Source of the DNA: Chamaelirium japonicum
Lineage: Eukaryota > Streptophyta > Magnoliopsida > Liliales > Melanthiaceae
Reading direction: 5' to 3'
NCBI GenBank assembly: GCA_947650365.1
Contig: CANTAL010000146.1
Coordinates: 558,001 to 622,000, forward strand
DNA: 64,000 bases
The first letter of the stretch is position 1; the number at the start of each line of letters is the position of its first letter. Below are positions 51,998 to 63,876 of the stretch, in pieces. The notes under the pieces were generated by a model. It worked only from the letters and a program-made list of their open reading frames with translations. It ran no database searches and had not been told where the DNA came from. The position numbers and the translations under genes were made by a program.

Positions 51998-52719
51998 CAT
52001 TCTAATTCATTCGTATGATCCATTCTAATTCATTTGTATCCATTCTATTTCATTCGCACGATCCATTCTAATTCATTTGCGCAATCTATTCTAATTTATT
52101 CGTACGATCCATTCTAATTCATTCGTACGATCCATTCTAATTCATTCATACAATCCATTCTAATTTATTCGCACGAATGTATCCATTCTAATTCATTCGT
52201 ACGATCCCTTCTAATTCATTCGCACAATCTATTCTAATTCATTCATACGATCCATTCTAATTCATTCGCACGAATGTATCCATTCTAATTCATTCATACG
52301 ATCCATTCTACTTCATTCGTACTATCCGTTCTAATTCACTCATACGATCCATTCTAATTCATTCATTCTATCTATTCTAATTCATTTGCACGAATATATC
52401 CATTCTAATTCATTCGTACGATCCATTCTAATTCCTTCGTACGATCCATTCTAATTCCTTCGTACGATCCATTCTATTTCATTCGTATGATCCATTCTAA
52501 TTCCTTCGTACGATCCATTCTAATTCCTTCGTATCCATTCTAATTCACTCATACGATCCATTCTAATTCATTCGTACGATCCATTCTAATCCATTCATAC
52601 AATCCATTCTAATTCATTCGCACGATCCATTCTAATTCATTAATATGATCCATTCTAATTCATTCGTACGATCCATTCAAATTCATATGCACAAAGGTAT
52701 CCATTCTAATTCATTCGCA
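51998..52719 (-). repeat. R block
   Basis: Counterpart of 36191-36912 and of equal length. It carries into the third higher-order copy. Confidence 0.92.
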
Positions 52720-53748
52720 CGAAAGAATTAGAATGGATTGTATGAAAGAATTAGAATGGATCGTGCGAATGAATTAGAATGGATCGTACGAAGGAATTAG
52801 AATGGATACATTCGTGCGAATGAATTAGAATGGATCGGACGAATGAATTAGAATGGATCGTACGAATAAATTAGAATGGATACATTCATCCGAATGAATT
52901 AGAATGGATCATACGAATGAGTAAGAATGGATCGTACGAATGAAATAGAATAGATTGTACGAATGAATTAGAATGGATCGTGCGAATGAATTAGAATGGA
53001 TCGTACGAATGAATTAGAATGCATCGTACGAATGAATTAGAATGGATCGTGCGAATGAATTAGAATGGATCATATTAATGAATTAGAATGGATTGTACGA
53101 ATGAATTAGAATGGATACATTCGTGCGAATGAATTAGACTGGATCGTGTGAATCCATTAGACTGGATCGTGCGAATGAATAAGAATGGATCACACGAATG
53201 AATTAGAATGGATCGTACGGATTAATTAGAATGGATACATTCGTGCGAATGAATTAGAATGGATTGTATGAATGAATTAGAATGGATCGTACGAATGAAT
53301 TAGAATGGATCATACGAATAAATTAGAATGGATCGTACAAATGAATTAGAATGGATCGTACGAATGAACTAGAATGGATCGTACGAATGAACTAGAATGG
53401 ATACATTCGTGCGAATGAATTAGAATGGATCGTACGAATGAATTAGAATGGATTGTACGATTCATTCTAATTCATTCGTACGATCCATTCTAATACATTC
53501 GTACGATTCATGCTAATTCATTCGCACGATCCATTCTAATTCATTCGTACGATCCATTCTTATTCATTCATACGATCTATTCTAATTCATTCGCACAATC
53601 TATTCTAATTCATTCGTACAATCCATTCTAATTCATTCGTATGATCCATTCTAACTCATTCAGTGGATCCATTCTAATTCATTCGTACGATCCATTCTAA
53701 TTCATTCCCACGATCCATTCTAATTTATTCGTACGATCCATTCTAATT
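52627..53748. repeat. Higher-order repeat copy 3, truncated at about 1.1 kb
   Basis: Follows copy 2 at 15,807 bp offset, dropping to 15,720 by 53453 (five 23-bp units lost, one 28-bp unit gained). Homology stops near 53748, where copy 2 continues GTACGATC and then GTAACCATTC but this copy runs GCACGATCC and then ATAGGATCC, a module from elsewhere in the repeat. Confidence 0.88.
52720..53458 (+). repeat. F block
   Basis: Third copy of the 21.1-kb and 36.9-kb F block, with a GGATACATTCGTGCG and GGATCGGACG pair replacing the GAGTAAG units. Confidence 0.92.
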
Positions 53749-56700
53749 CATTCGCACGATCCATTCTAATTCATTCATAGGATCCATTCTAATTCATTCA
53801 TACGATCTATTCTAATTCTTTCGCACGAATGTATCCATTCTAATTCATTCGCACGAATGTATCCATTCTAATTCATTCATACGATCCATTCTAATTCATT
53901 AGTACGATCCATTCTAATTCATTCGTACGATCCATTCTAATTCCTTCATACGATCTATTCTAATTCATTCATACAATCCATTCTAATTCTTTCACACGAT
54001 CCATTCTAATTCATTCGTACGATCCATTCTAATTCATTCGCACAATCCATTCTATTTCATTCGTACGATCCATTCTTACTCATTGGTACGATCCATTCTA
54101 ATTCATTCGCACGAATGTATCCATTCTAATTCATTCGTACGAATCCATTCTAATTCATTCGTACAATCCATTCTATTTCATTCGTACGATCCATTCTAAT
54201 TCATTCGCACGAATGTATCCATTCTAATCCATTCGTACGATCCATTCTAATCCATTCGTACGATCCATTCTAATTCATTCGCATGAATGTAACCATTCTA
54301 ATTCATTCATTTGATCCATTCTAATTCATTCGTACGATCCATTCTAATTCATTCGTCCGATCCATTCTAATTCATTCGTCCGATCCATTCTAATTCCTTC
54401 GTACGATCCATTCTAATTCATTCGTACGATCTATTCTAATTCATTCGTACGATCCATTCTAATTCATTCGTACGATCCATTCTAATTCATTCGTATGATC
54501 CATTCTAATTCATTCGTACGATCCATCCTAATTCATTCGCACGATCCATTCTAATTCATTCATACGATCCATTCTAATTCATTCATACGATCCATTCTAA
54601 TTCATTCGCACGAATGTATCCATTCTAATTCATTCGCCCGATCCATTCTAATTCATTCATACGATCCATTCTATTCGAATGGATCATGCGATCCATTCGA
54701 ATTCATTCGCACGATCCATTCTAATTCATTCATACGATCCATTCTAATTCATTCATACAATGCATTCTAATTCATTCATACGATCCATTCTAATTCATTT
54801 CTACGAATATATCCATTCTAATTCATTCGTACGATCCATTCTAATTCCTTCGTACGATCCATTCTAATTCATTCGTATGATCCATTCTAATTCATTCGTA
54901 CGATCCATTCTAATTCCTTCGTACGATCCATTCTAATTCATTCGTACGATCCATTCTAATTCATTCGTACGATCCATTCTAATTCATTAATATGATCCAT
55001 TCTAATTCATTCGTACGATCCATTCTAATTCATATGCACAAAGGTATCCATTCAAATCCATTCATAGGATCCATTCTAATCCATTCATACGATCCATTCA
55101 AATTCATTCGTATGATCCATTCTAATTCATTCGCTCGAATGTATCCATTCTAATCCATTCGTACGATCCATTCTAATCCGTTCGTACGATCCATTCTAAT
55201 TCATTCACATGAATGTAACCATTCTAATTCATTCATTTGATCCATTCTAATTCATTCATATGATCCATTCTAATTCTTTCGTCCGATCCATTCTAATTCA
55301 TTCGCACGAATGTATCCATTCTAATTCATTCATACGATCCATTCTAATTTATTCGTACGATCCATTCTAATACATTCGCACAAATGTATCCATTCTAATT
55401 CATTCGTACGATCCATTCTAATCCATTCGTACGATCCATTCTAATTCATTCGTATGAATGTATCTATTCTAATACATTCACACGATCCATTCTAATTCAT
55501 TCGTATGATCCATTCTAATTCATTCGTACGATCCATTGTAATTCATTCGTATGATCCATTCTAATTCATTCCTACGATCTATTCTAATTCATTCGCTCGA
55601 ATATATCCATTCTAATTCATTCGTTCGATCCATTCTAATTCATTCGCACGATCCATTCTAATTCATTCGTATGATCCATTCTAATCCATTCGTACGATCC
55701 ATTCTAATTCATTCGTACGATCCATTCTAATTCATTCGTACGATCCATTCTAATTCATTCGCACGAATATATCCATTCTAGTTCATTCGTACGATCCATT
55801 CTAATTCATTCGTACGATCCAATCTAATACATTCGCACGATCCATTCTAATTCATTCGTACGATCCATTCAAATTCATTCATACGATCCATTCTAATTCA
55901 TTCGTACGATCCATTCTAATTCATTCGCAGAAATGTATCTATTCTAATTCATTCGTACGATCCATTCTAATTCATTCGCACGATCCATTCTAATTCATTC
56001 GTGCGATCCATTCTAATTCTTTCACACGATCCTTTCTAATTCATTCGTACGATCCATTCTAATTCATTCGCACGATCCATTCTAATTCATTCGTACGATC
56101 CATTCTAATTCATTCATACGATCCATTCTAATTCATTCGTACGATCCATTCTAATTCATTCGCACAAATGTATCCATTCTAATTCATTCGTACGATCCAT
56201 TCTAATTCATTCGCACGATCCATTCTAATTCATTCGTACGGTCCATTCTAATTCATTCGTACGATCCATTCTAATTCATTCGTACGATCCATTCTAATTC
56301 ATTCATACGATCTATTTTAATTCATTCATACAATCCATTCTAATTCTTTCACACGATCCATTCTAATTCATTCAAACGATCCATTCTAATTCATATGCAC
56401 AAAGGTATCCATTCTAATCCATTCGTAGGATCCATTCTAATCCATTCGTACGATCCATTCTAATTCATTCGTACGATCCATTCTAATTCATTCGCTCGAA
56501 TGTATCCATTCTAATCCATTCGTACGATCCATTTTAATTCATTCGCATGAATGTAACCATTCTAATTCATTCATATGATCCATTCTAATTCATTCGTACG
56601 ATCCATTCTAATTCATTCGTACGATCCATTCTAATTCATTCGCACAAATGTATCCATTCTAATTCATTCATATGATCCATTCTAATTCATTCATACAATC

Positions 56701-58486
56701 CATTCTAATTCTTGCACACAATCCATTCTAATTCATTCGTACGATCCATTCTAATTCAATCGTACAATCCATTCTAATTCATTCGCACGAATGTATCCAT
56801 TCTAATTCATTCATACGATCCATTCTAATTCATTCGTACGATCCATTCTAATTCCTTCGTACGATCCATTCTAATTCATTCGTACGATCTATTCGAATTC
56901 ATTCGTACGATCCATTCTAATTCTTTTGTACGATCCATTCTAATTCATTCATAAGATCCATTCTAATTCATTCGTACGATCCATTCTAATTCATTAGTAC
57001 GATCCATTCTAATTCATTCGCACGAATGTATCCATTCTAGTTCATTCGTACGATCCATTCTAATTCATTCGTTCGATCCATTCTAATCCATTCGTACGAT
57101 CCATTCTAATTCATTCATACGATCCATTCTAATTCATTCATACAATCCATTCTAATTCTTTCACACGATCCATTCTAATTCATTCGTAGGATCCATTCTA
57201 ATTCATTCGTACAACCTATTCTATTTCATTCGTACGATCCATTCTTACTTATTCGTATGATCCATTCTAATTCATTCGGACGAATGTATCCATTCTAATT
57301 TATTCGTACGATCCATTCTAATTCATTCGTACGATCCATTCTAATTCATTCGTACGATCCATTCTTACTCATTCGTATGATCCATTCTAATTCATTCGTA
57401 CGATCCATTCTAATTCATTCGTACGATCGATTCTAATTCATTCGCACTATCCATTCTAATTCATTCGTACAATCCATTCTAATTCATTCGTATGATCCAT
57501 TCTAATTTATTCGTTCAAATATATCCATTCTAATTCATTCCGTACGATCCATTCTAATTCATTCGTACGATCCATTCTAATTCATTCGTACGAATGTATC
57601 CATTCTAATTCATTCATACGATCCATTCTAATTCATTCGTACGATCCATTCTAATTCATTCGTACGATCCATTCTAATTCATTCGGACGAATGAATCCGT
57701 TCTAATTTATTCGTACGATCCATTCTAATTCATTCATTTGATCCATTCTAATTCATTCGTACAATCCATTCTAATTCATTCGTCCGATCCATTCTAATTC
57801 ATTCGCACGAATGTATCCATTCTAATTCATTCGTACGATCCATTCTAATTCATTCGTACGATCCATTCTAATTCATTCGTAAGATCCATTCTAATTCATT
57901 CATACGATCCAGTCTAATTCATTCGTACGATCCATTCTAATTCATTCGCATAAATGTATCCATTCTAGTTCATTCGTACGATCCATTCTAATTCATTCGT
58001 ACGATCCATTCTAATTCATTCGCATGATCCATTCTAATTCATTCGTACGATCCATTCTAATTCATTCATACGATCCATTCTAATTCATTCGCACGAATGT
58101 ATCCATTCTAATTCATTCATACGATCCATTCTACTTCATTCATACTATCCGTTCTAATTCACTCATACGATCCATTCTAATTTATTCATACGATCTATTC
58201 TAATTCATTTGCACGAATATATCCATTCTAATTCCTTTGTACGATCCATTCTAATTCCTTCGTACGATCCATTCTAATTCCTTCGTACGATCCATTCTAT
58301 TTCATTCGTATGATCCATTCTAATTCATTCGTATGATCCATTCTAATTCATTCGTACGATCCATTCTTACTCATTCGTACGATCCATTCTAATTCATTCA
58401 TACAATCCATTCTAATTCATTCCGTACGATCCATTCTAATTCATTTATACGATCTATTCTTTCATACAATCAATTCTAATTCTTTC
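53459..58486 (-). repeat. 5-kb R block, the longest without a full switch
   Basis: Mosaic of R modules already seen: ATAGGATCC and TTTCACACG (as 35.7 kb), GTAACCATTC units, the hairpin (54673), CATATGCACAAAGG twice (55025, 56388), ATTCGGACG and CGTTCAAATATATCC (as 31.2 and 47.1 kb) and CCTTCG runs (as 36.6 kb). Only the 30-bp hairpin interrupts orientation. Confidence 0.9.
54673..54702. repeat. 30-bp hairpin, copy 5
   Basis: Same stems, loop ATGC. The following reversed loop runs on to ACAATGCATTC as at 29.7 and 45.4 kb, but then joins a plain CATTCATACG unit instead of the TTTCACACG arm. Confidence 0.92.
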
Positions 58487-58710
58487 GTGCGAATGAATTA
58501 GAATGGATACCTTTGTGCATATGAATTAGAATGGATCGTACGAATGAATTAGAATGGATCATATTAATGAATTAGAATGGATCGTACGAATGAATTAGAA
58601 TGGATACATTCGTGCGAATGAATTAGAATGGATCGTGCGAATCAATTAGACTGGATCGTGCGAATGAATAAGAATAGATCGTGCTAATGAATTAGAATTG
58701 ATCGAACGAA
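58487..58710 (+). repeat. F block
   Basis: Entry TTCTTTCGTGCGAATG. It holds CCTTTGTGCATATG, ATATTAATG, GACTGGATCG and the reversed y marks GTGCTAATG and GATCGAACG, then folds at GAACGAATTCATTC directly into a cassette right arm. Confidence 0.9.
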
Positions 58711-59405
58711 TTCATTCTAATACATTCATACAATCCATTCTAATTCTTTCACACGATCCATTCTAATTCATTCGTACGATCCATTCTTACTCATTGGTAC
58801 GATCCATTCTAATTCATTCGCACGAATGTATCCATTCTAATTCATTCGTACGAATCCATTCTAATTCATTCGTACAATCTATTCTATTCCATTCTAATTC
58901 ATTCGTACGATCCATTCTTACTCATTCGTACGATCCATTCTAATTCATTCGGACGAATGTATCCATTCTAATTTATTCGTACGATCTATTCTAATTCATT
59001 CGTACGATCCATTCTAATTCATTCGTAAGATCCATTCTAATTCATTCGTACGATCCATTCTAATTCATTCGTACGATTCATTCTAATTCATTCGTACGAT
59101 CCATTCTAATTCATTCATACGATCTATTCTAATTCATTCATTCGTACGATCCATTCTAATTCATTCGTACGATCCATTCTAATTAATTCGCACGATCCAT
59201 TCTAATTCATTCATAGGATCCATTCTAATTCATTCATACAATCCATTCTAATTCTTTCATACGATCCATTCTAATTCATTCGTACGATCCATTCTAATTC
59301 ACTCATACGATCCATTCTAATACATTCATACGATCCATTCTAATTCATTTGCACGAATATATCCATTCTAATTCATTCGTACGATCCATTCTAATTCCTT
59401 CGTAC
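58711..59405 (-). repeat. R block
   Basis: Starts with a right arm (ACAATCC, TTTCACACG). It contains a short ATTCTATTCCATTC truncated unit near 58881, and exits at CCTTCGTACGAATG. Confidence 0.9.
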
Positions 59406-59756
59406 GAATGAATTAGAATGGATACATTTGTGCGAATGAATTAGAATGGATCGTACGAATGAATTAGAATGGATCGTATGAATGAATTAGAATGGATCGT
59501 ACGAATGAATTAGAATGGATCGTACGAAAAAATTAGAATGGATCGTACGAATAAACTAGAATGGATCGTACGAATAAATTAGAATGGATACATTCGTCCG
59601 AATGAATTAGAATGGATCATACGAATGAGTAAGAATGGATCGTACGAATGAAATAGAATAGATTGTACGAATGAATTAGAATGGATTCTACGAATGAATT
59701 AGAATAGATCGTGTGAAAGAATTAGAATGGATTGTATGAATGAATTAGAATGAATT
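59406..59756 (+). repeat. F block into B4
   Basis: Carries the x flank (GTCCGAATG, GAGTAAG, GAAATAGAAT, GGATTCTACG). This is the flank that elsewhere precedes A-oriented loops. Confidence 0.91.
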
Positions 59757-59858
59757 CGTACGATCCATTCGAATTCATTCGCACGATCCATTCTAATTCA
59801 TTCATACGATCCATTCTAATTCATTTATACAATCCATTCTAATTCTTTCACACGATCC
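59706..59858. repeat. Fold-back cassette, loop orientation B with x on both sides (B4)
   Basis: 153 bp with the B loop, but the left flank is x and the right flank is the reverse complement of x (ATTCTAATACATTCG, CTTACTC, TTCGGACGAATG). The inverted symmetry therefore runs well beyond the arms, about 250 bp on each side, with scattered mismatches. It is the arrangement expected from a crossover between an A cassette and an inverted A cassette. Confidence 0.9.
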
Positions 59859-60891
59859 ATTCTAATTCATTCGTCTAATCCATTCTAATTCATTCGTAAA
59901 ATCTATTCTAATACATTCGTACGATCCATTCTTACTCATTCGTATGATCCATTCTAATTCATTCGGACGAATGTATCCATTCTAATTTATTCGTACGATC
60001 CATTCTAATTCATTCGTACGATCCATTCTAATTCATTCGTACGATCCATTCTAATTCATTCGTCCGATCCATTCTAATTCATTCGCACGAATGTATCCAT
60101 TCTAATTCATTCATACGATCCATTCTAATTCATTCGTACGATCCATTCTAATTCATTCGCAAGATCCATTCCAATTCATTCGTACGATCCATTCTAATTC
60201 ATTCGTACGATCCATTCTAATTCATTCGCACGAATGTATCCATTCTAATTTATTCGTACGATCCATTGTAATTCATTCATACGATCCATTCTAATTCATT
60301 CGTACGATCCATTCTAATTCATTCGTCCGATCCATTCTAATTCATTCGCACGAATGTATCCATTCTAATTCATTCGTATGATCCATTCTAATTAATTCGT
60401 ACGATCCATTCTAATTCATTCATAAGATCCATTCTAATTCATTCGTACGATCCATTCTAATTCATTCGTACGAATCCATTCTAATTCATTCGCACGAATG
60501 TATCCATTCTAATTCATTCGTACGATCCATTCTAATTCATTCGTACGATCTATTCTAATTCATTCATAGGATCCATTCTAATTCATTCATACGATCTATT
60601 CTAATTCTTTCGCACGAATGTATCCATTCTAATTCATTCGCACGAATGTATCCATTCTAATTCATTCGTACGATCCATTCTAATTCATTCGTACGATCCA
60701 TTCTAATTCATTCATACGATCTATTCTAATTCATTTAAACAATCCATTCTAATTCTTTCACACGATCCATTCTAATTCATTCGTACGATCCATTCTAATT
60801 CATTCGCACAATCCATTCTATTTCATTCGTACGATCCATTCTTACTCATTCGTATGATCCATTCTAATTCATTCCCACGAATGTATCCATA
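59757..60891 (-). repeat. R block
   Basis: Reversed x flank, then 28-bp-rich units. 60.55-60.89 kb matches 35.68-36.02 kb. It ends CATTCCCACGAATGTATCC and then ATAATGG. Confidence 0.91.
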
Positions 60892-61060
60892 ATGGATCAT
60901 ACGAATGAGTAAGAATGGATCGTACGAATGAACTAGAATGGATTGTGCGAATGAATTATAATGGACCGTACGAATGAATTAGACGTACGAATGAATTAGA
61001 ATGGATACCTTCGTGCGATTAAATTATAATGGATCATACGAAAGAGTAAGAATGGATCGT
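60892..61060 (+). repeat. 170-bp F island, copy 3
   Basis: Same joints as 36021 and 51828 but more substitutions (GAACTAG for GAAATAG, GATACCTTCG, GCGATTAAATTATAATGG). It is outside the recognisable 15.8-kb copies, so the island is older than them or was copied separately. Confidence 0.9.
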
Positions 61061-61291
61061 CATTCTAATTCATTCGCACGATCCATTCTAATTCATTCGC
61101 GCAATCTATTCTAATTCATTCGTACGATCCATTCTAATTCATTCGTACGATCCATTCTAATTCATTCATACAATCCATTCTAATTTATTCGCACGAATGT
61201 GTCCATTCTAATTCATTTGTACGATCCATTCTAATTCATTCGCACAATCTTTTCTAATTCATTCATACGATCCATTCTAATTCATTCGCAT
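61061..61291 (-). repeat. Short R block
   Basis: Begins like 36.24 kb (GCGCAATC, ACAATCC, TTTATTCGCACG). It exits at GCATGAATGGATATATTCG. Confidence 0.9.
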
Positions 61292-61487
61292 GAATGGATA
61301 TATTCGTGCGAATGAATTAGAATGGATCGTATGAATGAATTAGAATAGATTATGCGAATGAATTAGAATGGATCGTACGAATGAATTAGAATGGATACAT
61401 TGGTGCGAATGAATTAGAATGGATCGTACGAATGAATTAGAATGGATCGTACGAATGAATTAGATTAGATTGCACGAATGAATTAGA
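61292..61487 (+). repeat. Short F block
   Basis: About eight units. It exits at GAATTAGACATTCTAATTC, a joint used only here. Confidence 0.9.
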
Positions 61488-62614
61488 CATTCTAATTCAT
61501 TAATACGATCCATTCTAATTCATTCGTACGATCCATTCTAATTCATTCGCACGAATGTATCCATTCTAGTTCTTTCGTACGATCCATTCTAATTCATTCG
61601 TACGATCCATTCTAATTCCTTCGTATGATCCATTCTAATTCATTCGTACGATCTATTCTACTTCATTCGTACGATCCATTCTAATTCATTCGTACGATCC
61701 ATTCTAATTCCTTCGTACGATCTATTCTAATTCATTCGCACAATCCATTCTAATTCATTCGTACAATCCATTCTAATTCATTCGCTTGAATGTATCCATT
61801 CTAATTCATTCATACGATCCATTCTAATTCATTAATATGATCCATTGTAATTCATTCGTACGATCCATTCTAATTCATATGCACAAAGGTATCCATTCTA
61901 ATCCATTCGTAGGATCCATTCTAATCCATTCGTACTATCCATTCTAATTCATTCGTACTATCCATTCTAATTCATTCATACGATCCATTCTAATTCCTTC
62001 GTACGATTTATTCTAATTCATTTGTATGATCCATTCTAATTCATTCACACGAATGTATCCATTCTAATTCATTCATACAATCCATTCTAATTCGTTCGTA
62101 CGATCCATTCTAATTCATTCGTACGATCAATTCTAATTCATTTGCACGAATATATCCATTCTAATTCATTCGTACGATCCATTCTAATTCATTCATAGGA
62201 TCCATTCAAATTCATTTATATAATCCATTCTAATTCATTCGCACGAATGTATCCATTCTAATTTATTCGTACGATCAGTTCTAATTCATTCACAAAATCT
62301 ATTCTAATTCATTCATACGATCCATTCTAATTCATTCACACGAATGTATCCATTCTAATTCATTCATACGATCCATTCTAATTCATTCGTACGATCCATT
62401 CTAATTCATTCGTACGGCCATTCTAATTCCTTCGTACGATCCATTCTAATTCATTCATACAATCCATTCTAATTCTTTCACACGATCTATTCTAATTCAT
62501 TCGTACGAACCGTTCTAATTCATTCGTGCAATCCATTCTATTTCATTCGTACGATCCATTCTTACTCATTCGTACGATCCATTCTAATTCATTCACACGA
62601 ATGTATCCATTCGT
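61488..62614 (-). repeat. R block
   Basis: Mixed modules including CATATGCACAAAGG, GTACTATCC twice, and TACGGCCATTC with a one-base loss near 62415. It exits by the CATTCGTACGAATG palindrome. Confidence 0.9.
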
Positions 62615-63112
62615 ACGAATGAATTAGAATAGATTGTACGAATGAATTAGAATGGATCATACGAATGAATTAGAATGGATCGTACGAAGGAATTAGAATG
62701 GATCGTACGAATGAATTAGAATGGATCGTACGAATGAATTAGAATGGATCGTACGAAGGAATTAGAATGGATCGTACGAATGAATTAGACTGGATATATT
62801 CGTGCAAATGAATTAGAATGGATCGTATGAATGTATTAGAATGGATCGTATGAGTGAATTAGAATGGATCGTACGAATGAATTAGAATGGATCGTACGAA
62901 TGAATTAGAATAGATTTTGTGAATGAATTAGAACTGATCGTACGAATGAATTAGAATGGATACATTCGTGCGAATGAATTATAATGGATTGTATGAATGA
63001 ATTAGAATGGATCCTATGAATGAATTAGAATGGATCGTACGAATGAATTAGAATGGATACATTCGTGCGAATGAAATAGAATGGATCATACGAATGAGTA
63101 AGAATGGATCGT
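62615..63112 (+). repeat. F block
   Basis: Resembles 34.1-34.4 kb, then 7.09-7.2 kb (GATTTTGTG, GAACTGATCG). It ends with GAGTAAG and the GGATCGTCATTC joint also used by the 170-bp islands. Confidence 0.9.
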
Positions 63113-63876
63113 CATTCTAATTCATTCGTATGATCCATTCTAATTCATTTGTATCCATTCTATTTCATTCGCATGATCCATTCTAATTCATTCGCGCAAT
63201 CTATTCTAATTCATTCGTACGATCCATTCTAATTCATTCGTACGATCCATTCTAATTCATTCATACAATCCATTCTAATTTATTCGCACGAATGTATCCA
63301 TTCTAATTCATTTGCACGATCCATTCTAATTCATTCCTATGATCTATTCTAATTCATTCGTACGATCCATTCTAATTCATTCTAATTCATTCGTACGATC
63401 CATTCTACGATCCATTCTAATTCATTCGTATATTCCATTCTAATTCATTAGCACGATCCATGCTAATGAATTAGAATGGATCGTACGATCCAATCTAATT
63501 CATTCATACGATCCATTCTTACTCATTCGTATGATCCATTCTAATTCAATCGTACGATCCATTCTAATTCATTCGTACGATCCATTCAAATTCCTTCTTA
63601 CGATCCATTCTAATTCATTCGTACGATCCATTCTAATTCCTTCGTACGATCCATTCTAATTCATTCGTTTGATCCATTCTAATTCATTCGCGCAATCTAT
63701 TCTAATTCATTCGTACGATCCATTCTAATTCATTCGTACGATCCATTCTAAATCATTCATACAATCCATTCTAATTTATTCGCACGAATGTATCCATTCT
63801 AATTCATTCGTACGATCCATTCTAATTCATTAATATGATCCATTCTAATTCATTCGATCCATTCTAGTTCATTCGA
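63113..63876 (-). repeat. R block, mosaic of two modules
   Basis: 63113-63300 follows 36191-36380 (GTATCCATTCTATTTC, GCGCAATC). From about 63300 it follows 27.3-27.8 kb (CCTATGATC, CTACGATCC, the mini-F insert). The modules share the ACAATCC and TTTATTCGCACG units, a natural crossover point. It ends at shortened units CATTCGATCC and CATTCGATTAAATTAG. Confidence 0.88.
63460..63485 (+). repeat. Single-monomer inversion M7 (reverse form)
   Basis: As M5 and M6, but with TTAGAATGGATCG instead of TTAGAATCGATCG. Confidence 0.9.

Larger units (their letters stand above)
36820..52626. repeat. Higher-order repeat copy 2 (about 15.8 kb)
   Basis: Second complete copy. Block order is identical to copy 1. 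Compared with it, copy 2 lost ten units near 39 kb, gained three near 40 kb, lost two between 43.8 and 44 kb, and gained four 23-bp and two 28-bp units plus one base near 47.1 kb. Substitutions are sparse by eye; no percentage was computed. Confidence 0.93.
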
